From the NCBI RefSeq assembly GCF_026914265.1, contig NC_069134.1:11823758-11887757 (forward strand): a stretch of DNA of 64,000 nt. Reading direction: 5' to 3'. Below are positions 23,765 through 34,622 of the stretch, one piece after another. Numbering within the stretch: position 1 is the stretch's first letter; each line of letters starts with the position of its first letter. The position numbers and the translations under genes were made by a program. This DNA comes from Mya arenaria (taxonomy: Eukaryota > Mollusca > Bivalvia > Myida > Myidae). The notes under the pieces were generated by a model. That model searched no databases. It had not been told where the DNA came from and was given only the letters and a program-made list of their open reading frames with translations.

Positions 23765-24184
23765 CTATATACCTTGCTCCTTTAAATATTCTCCTAATTT
23801 AGTCACCACATTATAACACCCGCCTGGGTGTGCACCTTCCTCGTGCGTAGCTATCACTATACATTTATTACACCGGAAAACGACGCATCCCGTCCCCTCG
23901 GTGCTTTCTCGGCCCACGATCAAACCACTCTCCGCACGTGTACACGTGAATGTCCGTCCTCCGACCCGAACACCGTCCTTCCATAGTTTTGATGGATCGA
24001 TAAAACCAAACACAAGAGTTTTTATTTCGTCACTGGTAAGGCCATACCCGGGAGTCGAGGCCCACTTCCGCCCGTCTGTGCCGAAGATTGCGCTGTTTGT
24101 AACGAAGCCACTGTCCGTCAGTACCAGCGATATATACTCGTTCCATGACGACGGCATCTTTAAAGAAGCAATACGAGACTGCAT
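23765..24184 (-). CDS. Profilin, duplicate copy 3
   Basis: An intact 139-codon frame (alternative start at residue 10, base 24,157). It is the most different of the three: SAIFGTDGRK instead of SAIYGTEGRK, GYGLTSDEIK instead of GYGVT, and Ile for Leu in NKC(I/L)VIATH. All changes are conservative and the profilin hallmarks (SSWNEY, PGG-Cys, LGEYLKEQGI) are kept, which argues that the product is under constraint. Single exon. The 3' flank has lost about 310 bp relative to the other copies. Confidence 0.85.
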   Translation of the reverse strand: MQSRIASLKMPSSWNEYISLVLTDSGFVTNSAIFGTDGRKWASTPGYGLTSDEIKTLVFGFIDPSKLWKDGVRVGGRTFTCTRAESGLIVGRESTEGTGCVVFRCNKCIVIATHEEGAHPGGCYNVVTKLGEYLKEQGI

Positions 24185-25139
24185 TTTAATTTAGATGTAC
24201 AATGTTTACAAATACAATGTGTTTACTATAAAACAGCCCATATTTTGAGTATTGTAGGTTGGCACCGCTCAACGGTGAAAATGAGTTCCTGTGTTATTTA
24301 AACAATCCATGTTCTAATTATCGCACTATATGAAACACAATGCAATGTAAGTCCACTTCTCTACTGTCATACTACAATGCGTTTACGGAGTACTTTGCCA
24401 GTGCAATATTAGGTTTGCAATTATCCTCTTCGATTGTTGTATTGTCAACTTTTCTGTCATTGAACCTTTCGCTCAATCATCTAGCAAACATGCCACACAA
24501 AACATAGGCCACTTTTTTGTTTTTCATATTTTACATGTTTCTATCAATGATGCCAGGTCGTGATCAATATACACGTATACAAATAATTGGTAAATATCAA
24601 ATCCATTAAGAGTTGAAGATCGTCTAATGTTTTGATATGATAGCAGTCATCCAATATCATGTCAACTATTCGATCGCGTTTTAAGAGAAAACGAGCAATA
24701 TTATATTCAAATATTTTGATCGGAGAGCTATCGAATTAATTAGACTAAGTTTCGATTTTCTATGTTGAATTTATCATATTGCATTAAAAGTTCGCTTGAA
24801 TGTTTGATAAACCTTATTAAAAGGAATCTCGTATTAAGAAAAAAAACAGTATTAAGGAAGTTAAGAATGCATTGGTTTTGTGAACATCAGACTATTGTTA
24901 AATCTATACTGTATTTATCAAATCGTCACTGGGGAAGAGGCTTTTGCTAAATGGCTAAATTATGTACATGAGCAATACGATGACATACGGATGGAAGCGC
25001 CAAATATTATATCGATTACATCTCAATGTTTGTAAAGTATATCTTTGTTAAACTAAATTTGTAAGCGCTACTTAGTACGAAGGAAGATCTTCCCAATTGA
25101 ATGCATCTAATCAGATAATTGACAAATCGACACCTCCAT
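24185..25139. other. Duplicated spacer upstream of profilin 3
   Basis: Aligns with 906-1,800 and 15,360-16,270. No gene is seen. Confidence 0.4.
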
Positions 25140-25530
25140 TCGGTATATGAGCTGTTCAATCGTTTACAGAAGATATAACTATAAACTAAATGATAAATCT
25201 TCATGACTTACAGCCGGTTACGTTGTTTTGACAAGCAATATCCCTTTTCATTAACATATTATTACGTAGGTTGAACTGGGCGAAGTGTCGGAAAGGATGG
25301 TTGGGGTATGCACAACGGGAAAATATACATTACCTTTCTCCATTAGTTCCATACCGTAGATTATACGAGTATCTTAAACATTAAACTCCCTCACCATAAC
25401 CCCCCATACCCTCAAAGTTATCAGATTTCTGAAAACTATGCCCCTTTATCCCTTCGACTTAACTGTAAGACAAATGGCAACCACTAGAGAAAACTTCCAT
25501 CGAATACTAATTGTTTTAGGTCGGTGGAAA
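25140..25530. repeat. Internal repeat block A, copy 3 first member
   Basis: Homologous to 16,280-16,680; the shared word GGATGGTTGGGGTATG is at about 25,296. Confidence 0.55.
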
Positions 25531-25772
25531 AAAACCAACACATTTATTTGGTTACTTTTGTTATTAATGACGCTTCTATACCAGACCTAATATACACATA
25601 CTATGTTTAGTATTTTGTAAAGATTTATCAGACTAGACTTATCACAGTAGTAATAAATGAATAACCACGCAACTCTGTTTTATTAATATTGTTATATATT
25701 TACTAAAATTAAGTCGAAGATAAACAAAATGGTATGTATGATCCTGTTTAGCTGAAATTAGGTATTGCTTTA

Positions 25773-26746
25773 GGGATGCAAACGAATGGCAAAATTGATA
25801 TTCGAATATTCGGTAATTCTTTCGATCGAATATTCGAATATTCGTTTACCGAAATCAATATTTTGGAAGATGTAGTAAACTACTATTATTATTCGCTTAT
25901 GTAATAGCCGGGGCAATTTGACCGTATTTGTCGTAGCGGCGGACCCCGATTTTCTCCAAATATGCCTTTGAAATTCGCAATTTTCAGGAAGAAAAAAGAA
26001 TACCTTATAAACAGACAAACAACACAATCAAATAATTTCAATTCCGCTGCCTTTATATGTGTAAACAATGTGAAATTAGCTGGAGTCCTAGTCAAATAGC
26101 GTTTTGCGCCAACAGAGGGTCTTTCCATAGGACAAGCAGCCTCGTTCTGTGATTGATCTTTAATTAAATTGACTAAATGTAACTATGGAAAACCCAAACC
26201 AACTCGGGAACTAGTAAAAAAATAAAACGAAAACGTATCTGGATTTGACTCATCCAGTGTTCAACAATGGAGGAAATATATCATAAAACGCTATACTATA
26301 CATTTACATTTTAAAGCGCGAACGTTGTATCGAAACATGGAATACAATTTAAAGCACATATATGTAACAACATTACTGTAGCACATGGCATTCATATCGT
26401 CACGGCGATTTGAGCTATGTTGCCCAGCTTAATTTGCAGCCAGGACAAAACATTGGTGTTTAAACGTTAATGCCAATTCCTAGACAGTTATTGTAAAAGT
26501 AAGGGGACTTTTTACAGTACCCGACGATATGTCCCTTAATGACATATGACACGTGTTTAGTGTATTGTCATCACATTCACACCTCTGGCATTAGGGGCCA
26601 GTCGTTGTAAAAACAAAACAAACAAACTTTCTTTATTGAGAATTAGTATCATTACTCTTTTTCCGAATATTCGAATACCGATTTTGACATTCGAATACCA
26701 AACGTTTGATCGAATATTCGAATATTCGAATATTCGTTTGCATCCC
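25773..26746. mobile_element. Non-autonomous hAT-like DNA transposon
   Basis: The termini are inverted: GGGATGCAAACGAAT at the left and ATTCGTTTGCATCCC at the right. Subterminal arrays of TTCGAATATTCGAATATTCG occur at both ends. Flanking 7-mers TGCTTTA (left) and TACTTTA (right) match at six of seven positions, compatible with a worn target duplication. The 0.97-kb interior has only short open frames (up to 85 codons) with no transposase motif, so it is non-autonomous. It is private to copy 3. A fragment of the same terminus lies near 62,171. Confidence 0.7.
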
Positions 26747-26769
26747 TACTTTATAACTATAACACACTA

Positions 26770-27498
26770 TTTCACAAGACCGTCAAGACTGGACTATACA
26801 CATTGTATAAAACTGGCCATAATTGCTATGGCTATGGTAATGGCTTTTTACTAGTAGAAACGGTCTGAAAATAATTGCTTCTCATTTCCGTTGCGTCAAA
26901 AGAAGAAAGTAGGTCAAACGGTCACCGCAAAATTCAAACGCATTATCATAAAAAATGAAAGTCAAAAGGTCACTGCCAATGTTATCGAAGGAAAACGATG
27001 ATATAAGTTCACTGTATTCTGTGAACAATTTATTTCTACATAGCATTAATACAAATAAGAAAGAAAGCCGAAATGTCACATTGTCATTATAGGGGAGTTG
27101 CATAACTGTACTGTCAATTTCAATGTTGTACCCTAAGAACTAAGAAAATAGGTCAAACGGTAATGGTAAATGTCATCAGAGGTCAATAGCAAAATTATTG
27201 GCAAACATATACACAGTATCAAAATTTCATTGCCGCAGATTAAAAAATAGAAACTATTTTAGAATATTACACCATGACGTACTCTTCATTTACGTCACTG
27301 CTACCATGAAACACTGTTAAACTAGTTTGAGTCTAAATTGATCACCCAATGTGTAAATATGATAATTCAGAAGACAGACTACCTTCACTGGAAGTAATTA
27401 CGGTCATTTGTAAATGTATATTGTACTTCTATTCAGCGTACTTGTCACTCATACTAATTTATTAGATACTTCATGAACTATAAACTAGTTTTTGTCAT

Positions 27499-27534
<36 letters not shown>

Positions 27535-28600
27535 GGGTATTAAACGGCAACTCCAAAGGCAATAACTCTGTTTCCAAGGACAACGGAATATCTATCACAT
27601 GCACTACTACTTATCGTGTTGTATCTTCTATCAATTAAAAAGTCATTCCAATTAACATCTATAGAAGTAAATCAATGCAAAAGGTTTAGGTAATGTTCAT
27701 TTGCACGGGTAGAAGTCAGACATATATTGCGTGATATACTATTAATTAAAAAAATATTGATGAAGTCGTTAGTAAAAAATCTATAAACAGTTCATCGAAA
27801 CAGCTAAACGAATTTAAATTTAAAAAAGAACATTGTTTAAAACATATCTTGTGGCAATTATACTTAGCAATTATTGTTGGGAAGTTGGACATTTCGGGAA
27901 ATAACAGATCCACCATTGTCCTGTTAACACACATATAATGGCAGATGTTTTCAAGTAAACTCTCAGGAATTAGCAAACATACTAACACAATAAAAGAAAG
28001 ATTAAAACATTTTCTTTGATTTATACTATCAAATTTATTCAATTTAAAAATACAGGAAATTTACGGATAATTCACTTTCATGAAGAAATTTGAGTAATGC
28101 ATGAGAACGCCATACCTGGACTTCCTGGGCATAAATTGTTCCATACCGCGTTGGAATTGCCATTATCCGCTATGAACGTGTCACGAGATTAAGTCTAGTA
28201 TTTAAATATTTTTGTGCACACTTTATTTCCAAAACATAATATGGTCATCAAGTTTTTATCATATTCCCGATTTTATATATCACACTGAAGTTTGATACTT
28301 TTCAAAATTATAAGTTATTGCTGAATTGCTGGAAGAATGATTATACCTGTTTAAAAATACATCGACCTACCACATTACTATATACGCCTAACGTATTTCA
28401 TTAGCAGATCAATCGTTAATAACAGTGACGATTAAACTATTTCATCTAGGACAAGGCTTAAATACATGATCGATGAACTATTATTTTTATCTCGTGATGA
28501 TCTTTTTGCCGATTAGTTGCATTGAATTATAAGCAGTATAACGTGAACAAGTCAACTTAGTACGGTAAATGAAAAATAGGTGACAAAAAAAAGTAAAAAT
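26770..28600. repeat. Block B, copy 3 member
   Basis: Aligns with 16,690-18,330, with an extra 0.3 kb near 27,780-28,090. It contains a broken version of the candidate exon described at 17,834. No intact gene. Confidence 0.55.
27501..27532. repeat. (TA)16 microsatellite
   Basis: Uninterrupted TA dinucleotide tract inside block B of copy 3. The matching place in copy 2 (about 17,525) has only a few TA steps. Confidence 0.95.
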
Positions 28601-28609
28601 AAAAATGTG

Positions 28610-29030
28610 AAAATTAAGCCATTCAATCATTTGAAGAAAATATAACTACAGAAAAAATGAAAACTCCTAATGACTTATAGCAAGTTACATTGTTTTGGCG
28701 AGCAATATTATTTTTTCATTTCAATAGTAATACGTAATTTCAACTGGGTGAAGAACATGTTTGATAGGATGGTTGGGGTATGATCTACGAGAATTTTTAT
28801 TTTACCTTTCTCAATCATTTGTCCCATACCATAGAGTATATGAGCAGCAATAACATATAACTCCCTCACCATCATACCCCCAAATGAAAGTTCTCAGAAT
28901 TCTTATTGCGTTCTGTCCTTTTATCCCTTCGACTCAACTGTAAGACAAATGGTGCACACAAAGAAAAAAAACTTCCATCAATCACAATGGATTTCAGTTC
29001 GGTTAAACACCGCCCCTCCCCCTCCCAAAT
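28610..29030. repeat. Internal repeat block A, copy 3 second member
   Basis: Homologous to 18,340-18,720; shared words GACTTATAGCAAGTTACATT and GGATGGTTGGGGTATGATC. Confidence 0.55.
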
Positions 29031-29780
29031 TAATTGGTTATTTCTGAAATAAATAACGCTTCTGTACCAGACCCGAATATATACAGAATATGTTTAGTAT
29101 TTTATAAATAGTTATTAGACTAGACTTATGGTAGAAGTAAGAAATAACCCAGCAGGGCTGCTTTACATGTTAACTCATGTATATTCGAATATATATGTTT
29201 AGAAGCAACGAACTTTACCGCGACCAAACGCAATCCCATTAAAAATATCCAATGACTTTTCCTATAACCAAGCTTGGTAAAATTGTGTCAACTATTACTA
29301 AATAAATTTAGTTTCATATGTGAAATATATTCAGTTTAAACTTTTTTTCTATTTTTCTATTAACAAGATCAAAGTGGTGCTACTGCAATTTTAAAGCGTA
29401 CGTTAGGGTTATTTTGTGATTTATGTTGGTGCTGCTGCAGCTGCTGCAGTTGCTGCAGTTGCTGCTTATTCTTATGATGATCGCTATTCTGTATTCTTAT
29501 TTAAACAAAACACCTAGTGAATATTGTTTGTTTTCTGTTAATTATTTCATGACAAAATCACAAAGTGGAAATAAACATTTATTAAATTTGCTCAACTCCG
29601 TTACACATACGTAGCAAGTACTCAATAATTCTGTATATTCATATTATTCGGGAAGATTTAGTGGTCTGGCTTTTATATTGACCATCTTCTGGCAATTTTG
29701 GCCATATAGTGTCTACGATTGCCTTGTCTAAAGCTATCTATATGCACATTATATACATTTATATTATATCTGAACACATC
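29031..29780. other. Spacer before tRNA-Trp of copy 3
   Basis: No gene. The first part continues homology with 18,720-19,010. The part at 29,640-29,730 matches 7,755-7,840. Confidence 0.4.
29430..29466 (+). repeat. CTG/CAG-rich short repeat
   Basis: Imperfect GCTGCTGCAGCTGCTGCAGT repetition, about 37 bp. A 63-codon frame passes through it without other support. Confidence 0.8.
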
Positions 29781-29852
29781 GACTCCGTGGCGCAACGGTA
29801 GCGCGTCTGACTCCAGATCAGAAGGTTGCGTGTTCGAATCACGTCGGGGTCA
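29781..29852 (+). tRNA. tRNA-Trp (CCA), intact
   Basis: Complete cloverleaf with acceptor GACTCCG/CGGGGTC, A box, CTCCAGA anticodon loop and T-loop TTCGAAT, followed by CACTTTTATT with a TTTT terminator. It is positionally equivalent to 7,884-7,955, which has a changed T-loop. Confidence 0.95.
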
Positions 29853-32626
29853 CACTTTTATTGTAATGTTTACATGCAAGCAGATACATACAAGCAATGC
29901 GTTGTCTTAATCTTAATAGGGATATTTGTTTATTTTGAACAATCCCGGTAGTCCTTTATTAATAGATTGAACAGACCTTACTAACCATAGATTTATTGTC
30001 CAATGACTCATTGGTGCCATAACATTTTGTTATGTGTTGAACATGCTCCAATGCGTCTTCCGATGTAGTGCCAATGAGTGGAAATGGACATAAACAATGA
30101 GTATGTTTCCTTTATTTTTCTTCTATAGAAGTCTATAAGAGTAAATGTTAAAAACAAATAATTGAATATAATTCCACAAAGGATTGGGTATGGGTTTTGT
30201 TAAAGGTAAAAGTTATAATCAAAAACAAGTAAAAAATATCGATCGTCTAGAACTTGTATAACATAATAGAGTTTAATGCTGACAACGTTAATATATGGAT
30301 TTTCATGAAAGTATTAACGTACCTTAGGTTTTAGCAATTCTTTAATATTTTAGAATTATATTATCACTGTTGTAAGGATAACTCACGGTCAAGTGTAACA
30401 TTAACAGTTACAATGACAAACAGGCTTAACCCAATATTAAAAAAAATATATTTAAAAGTTGTAACCAATGGCTTGTTTTCCCCCTAAACCGTCTAAATTA
30501 TCAAGCTAAGGTTTAAATGTCATACAATTAAAATATAAACTGCTTGAAAACAAATGAAAAAAAGAGTATCTTTTGACTTTAAGACTCTTTTTTAAAATAA
30601 ATAATTATGTACAATTTGTTCTTGTATTGTGCTTATGCATCAGCAAGTATGCCTTTCTCTTGTATTGGAATAACACCTCAACAAGCGTTTCACTATCTGG
30701 TCCATAGCTTCTGTGACAATTTATAATTTGCGAAATGTAATAAACACCCCAACTAGAATAACGCGCTCAACGCGGACCTTGTTAGACCCGATTGCCGTTT
30801 CACAGCACATAAACGTATTACATTCTTTTTGCTACTGAGCAGGTTTCTGTAGCTTTTTGCATATATATTGTACTGACTAGATAATTGTATTAAAACTGTA
30901 TTTTTAAGGAAATTCAATACTTACAATTCTTTCCTCCTCATGTTTTTGAACTTCCAAAATGGGCTCAATCTTCCTCATATCCATCATCATCATCATCATC
31001 ATCGTCTTCAGTTATTAATCAGTTACAATAATCCTTCTCATTAGTTTTCACTTCATTCTTTAAACACGTGATGCATTCACATACCGAACTGAACTTAACT
31101 AAAACCTGTTTTTTTAACAATACGTTTCTTTCGTAGATTTATCGCAAACTCTTATTAGCCCTTATATCCAATGATTCAACATACTCTTTCGTATTTGATT
31201 TTGTAGATTTAAAGACTTAAAGATGTTTTCTAATCGTTCTAGTTTAAATAATTATCAGAAAGAATCTGATTCCTTAAGAACTACAAAGAACGCATATGAA
31301 ACATATAAACAATTTTTATAGTGATGTAAACGAAAGACATCAATGAAGTAAGGCCGATTTAATAATAGGTAAATATGCCTTAGGAAACATTAAAGATTTT
31401 CCTTTCATTATACAATACCGACAGCGGACTGAAATAATTAATCGCTTTCTTCACGTATGCGAGCATTAAAATCTGTTTCAAATATCGTAAGGTTATATTT
31501 TATTGTTCAATCGGATACTGTTTGTTTGCAGGTATTCTATTCAAATACCTATTCCCTTTTTATAAAAGATCTTTCACTCCGCTCCCAAACATAACTTTAT
31601 TTTAATAGTGTTTATTAGAAAACATTAAAACATTTCACTCAAACAACAATAACAGGCATGAAAACATCAGGGTGCAAATGAAAAAGGCAAACGTGTATTT
31701 AGAATACGAAATCAGGGTTACTTTCAAATCATTTCATGTACTGTTTTATTGCTGATTATTACCACACCGCATCATGAGCAAAATTACAAACAGCAATAGA
31801 AGCGTTAGCTTGCGACATGACAAAGCTATTACTAAACATGTTACTTGCTCCCGGTGTTAACGAAGACCTTACCTACATCAACTTATGATTGTTACCATGT
31901 GTTTAAATATCTGACAAGAGATGACATGCCATTAATGTCGCTATTAATGTTCTCTTTTACATGTACCAACAATGGTGCAATAATAGCTAGATACGAGAAA
32001 TATCAAGGTATCCTATGTACGATATTGTCGTTTTATCATTGGCCGGGAAAATAAATGTGGATGCCAGGGCTACATTTCAATAGGATATCTTAGTTGTAAA
32101 ACTTGCGCTGCTTACGGGCAGAATATATGCTTTAAATGCCCCGACGATATTTTTATTGTAACGCATTTACCACAAAAACGGAATAAAGCATACCTGGTAT
32201 AAAGTTACCATCTTAAAATTGATAGTTTTGATGAGTAATATCTAACCCGAATGATTGGACACACAATCTAGATTTAGTTATTGCAGTTGGCTTTTTTATT
32301 TCAACTGAAAGGGGACATGAAATTACCAATTTTGCAAGATTTTAAGGCCGAAAATCTTGTTTGAAATATTTGTTTCGGTATGACTTTTACATAATCTTCC
32401 AAATGATTCCAAGATAAAGAAGCGTCCCAGGGCAATTAAAAACCGTAAACTGGTTCATCGGATACCTTGAACAATGTAATCGTAAATCCAGCGCAATTTC
32501 AAGGGAATTTACATTTTCCAGTCTTTTTTACTGGATCATTTTTATCGATATAATCTGGGAATGTTAACACTTGATTGGTCTGTCAACTTCTTACACATAA
32601 TGCATATGTATTGTTTTTTAATATCG
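29853..32626. other. Duplicated spacer, then unique sequence
   Basis: 29,853-31,860 continues the duplication unit (matches 7,956-8,200 and 9,490-10,740). The duplication homology ends near 31,860. From there to the opine dehydrogenase stop no gene is recognised. Confidence 0.4.
30982..31003 (+). repeat. (TCA)n microsatellite
   Basis: Third positional equivalent of the TCA tract. Confidence 0.85.
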
Positions 32627-33847
32627 TTAACACTCGGATTTCTTTCCGGAGAGAATTTCTTCAAGTGAAGTAAAGCCAAATCTTTGCGGGGCTCTTGTTT
32701 CCTTTACATGCTCACCAGTCACTTTGCCATCAACAAGGTAATTCTTTTTTAATTTTTCCTGTCCCCAACCGATCAGCATGTCGCATGAAGGAGTCTCTAC
32801 TCCGAGAATTTCAGCAATACCTTTAACTACCAACATGCCACACGGAATGTCCTCTGACAGGTATCTGCATGTTAAATCCGGCTTGAACTTCGATCTGTCC
32901 TTCTGCATGATGTGTTTAACACCTTTGTATACGCTGTTCGTCGTAATCGCTTTCAGAAGACTTGAACCGTCTTCTATTTCTCCCTCGTAGAATTTTAGTA
33001 TCCAGTTAATGATATCTGGAAGTTCAGTTAGGTCTATCTCTGGTTTTTGACCAGTTATAGCATGGGCAACACTTTGATATTCCTTGCTGCAACTCTCAAT
33101 AAGATCAGCCGTAGACTCGTTCACTCCCTCATAAAACAAAGGCTCTGTATCCATGTACTTCCCATCCCAGTCCTTCCATCTACCGTACATAATCGCTGGA
33201 TGCATAAAAGAGTAGGACGTAAAAAGTACCTCTAGGAAGTGGCGAACTTGTTTCAACATTGGAACGTTACCGACGACCATTTGAAGACTCATCAGCGCGG
33301 GTTTCCTTGGGATGGCCTTGCCCCTTAAAATAGATCCATCCAGAGACTTTGACGTTCTCGTCACCTCAACTTTCTTTCCGTATTCGGTGACCTCACAAAC
33401 CCAAGGCGACATCTCAAAAGACATAACAGTAACTTGCTCCCGTAACTCACCACTTAGGTAACTTTTACAAAGATACTCAAAGCCGGCTTGTCCCGGGAAT
33501 CCTATAAGTACGGTTTTCTTGTCAATGAGTCCAGCAATCGCTTTCATGTATTCTTCATGCGCGAAAGCAGCGACGGTAAATAGTACCATATCACTACCCG
33601 GAACCACGTCTTTAGCTTCCTTTGATATCTGAGCTGGCTTAGCCTTGACGTCTCTTGAGACCCCGTTCGAACCATGAATGGTGAGGACCATGTCATCTTT
33701 CTCGATGGCCTTTGTCCACATCTCCGCCTCGTCTTTGTACATGGTAAGTACCGAAACCTCCATATCTGGATTGGAGGCGGCCAGTGCAGTTATGACATGT
33801 GCGCTCTTCCCACCGCCGCAGACACAAACCTTGAGGGGCTTCGCCAT
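32627..33847 (-). CDS. Opine (octopine-type) dehydrogenase 1
   Basis: A cytosolic NADH-dependent enzyme that condenses pyruvate with an amino acid (arginine, alanine, glycine or taurine depending on type) to an opine, regenerating NAD+ in anaerobic glycolysis. From the chosen start (MAKPLKVCVCGGG) the product has 406 residues, close to the roughly 400 of the family. An upstream in-frame Met at 33,973 would add 42 residues with no family match and was rejected. The Rossmann motif is at residues 10-17, but the loop reads GGGKSAH where the family usually has GGGNGAH. The catalytic set is present: His216 in SYSFMHPAI, Arg328 and Asp333 in CRYLSEDIP; Trp282 lies in INWILKFY. The ATG directly follows TTCTCGTTACAG, a plausible splice acceptor, so a 5'-UTR intron is possible. 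An ATTAAA lies 7 bases after the stop. The substrate cannot be told from sequence. Confidence 0.93.
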   Translation of the reverse strand: MAKPLKVCVCGGGKSAHVITALAASNPDMEVSVLTMYKDEAEMWTKAIEKDDMVLTIHGSNGVSRDVKAKPAQISKEAKDVVPGSDMVLFTVAAFAHEEYMKAIAGLIDKKTVLIGFPGQAGFEYLCKSYLSGELREQVTVMSFEMSPWVCEVTEYGKKVEVTRTSKSLDGSILRGKAIPRKPALMSLQMVVGNVPMLKQVRHFLEVLFTSYSFMHPAIMYGRWKDWDGKYMDTEPLFYEGVNESTADLIESCSKEYQSVAHAITGQKPEIDLTELPDIINWILKFYEGEIEDGSSLLKAITTNSVYKGVKHIMQKDRSKFKPDLTCRYLSEDIPCGMLVVKGIAEILGVETPSCDMLIGWGQEKLKKNYLVDGKVTGEHVKETRAPQRFGFTSLEEILSGKKSEC

Positions 33848-34124
33848 CTGTAACGAGAATGACTTCTTGAAAGTATATAAAATTGCAGTTTTGGATATGA
33901 GTGAAGTGTTAATAAGGACTTTGTGAGAGACTTGTCTTCCTACTATTAATCTAAACTCATATACTAAATGCAAACTTTCAACATCAAACTGTATAACCTA
34001 CTTAACAGATAAAGTAAGTAAGTTCTTGAATATTCTCATCAAAATGTGCATTTTAGAAAATAATGAAAATGTGATAGAAAAGGTCGACTTATAAAGCTTA
34101 AGCAAACAAGAAAAAAGATCTGTT
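33848..34124. other. 5' region of opine dehydrogenase 1
   Basis: This holds the presumed 5'-UTR intron or leader. The open frame continues for 42 codons upstream of the preferred ATG but looks non-coding. Confidence 0.35.
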
Positions 34125-34622
34125 TTAAAGGGACTGTGTCACAGATTGGCACCAAAAAAGTTTTTTTCTGTAACGAATCTCGGGACAATTATCTAATAGA
34201 ATGTGTTACGCTTTGATATCATAACTGTAAAAAAAATGTACCAAAATGTAAAAAAAAATTTGTGTCGGAGACCGGGTTCGAACACGCTTCGCCAAAAATG
34301 TAACTCAGCGTCTTACTCACTGCGCTACAAAGGCTTATTCTAATCGGGTGACATAATTAAGCTATACACCTACCTCGGTAATATCACGTGATAACACCGA
34401 CTAGACAATCACGCATAAGGAATGTATTCTACCTGGTAGACATACCCAGTAATCTTTTTTAATGGAAAAAAAAGAAATAACTGCTAAACTTGAATAAATT
34501 GTAAACTATGTGGTACTTCAGTTAGTAAGTTTCAATGCATTGTACATATAGATGCCAAGTTTAAGTCAGTTTTCGACAATTTTTTCCCCGCTATTTTATC
34601 ATACGTGAAGCAGCCCCTTTAA
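34125..34622 (-). mobile_element. TIR element (MITE-like) with internal tRNA-like Pol III promoter
   Basis: The ends are TTAAAGGGACTG and CAGCCCCTTTAA, imperfect inverted repeats that could also be read as TTAA target duplications around AGGGRCTG. On the minus strand, 34,262-34,334 is a tRNA-like sequence with A box TAGCGCAGTGAG and B box GTTCGAACC. A homologous element lies inverted at 39,379. No coding capacity. Whether it is a MITE that captured a SINE or one composite family is unresolved. Confidence 0.7.

Larger units (their letters stand above)
23261..31870. repeat. Segmental duplication, copy 3
   Basis: This copy contains profilin 3, blocks A and B, a hAT-like insertion, tRNA-Trp (plus) and the (TCA)n tract. 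Homology ends near 31,860 just after a single 27-bp minisatellite unit. The PAN exons and the minus-strand tRNA-Trp are absent. Downstream of profilin 3 about 310 bp present in copies 1 and 2 are missing: at 23,707 the word ATGCGTTG runs straight into TTCACGAAAC. Confidence 0.8.

Noticed and set aside
26882-28042. Minus-strand frames of 73-98 codons in block B
   Set aside because: Not preserved in the homologous block of copy 2 and without motifs.
32778-33926. Plus-strand frames antisense to opine dehydrogenase 1
   Set aside because: Shadows of the real gene.
33848-33973. N-terminal 42-residue extension of opine dehydrogenase 1 as a targeting peptide
   Set aside because: Family members start at the Rossmann strand, and the extension sits beyond a likely splice acceptor.
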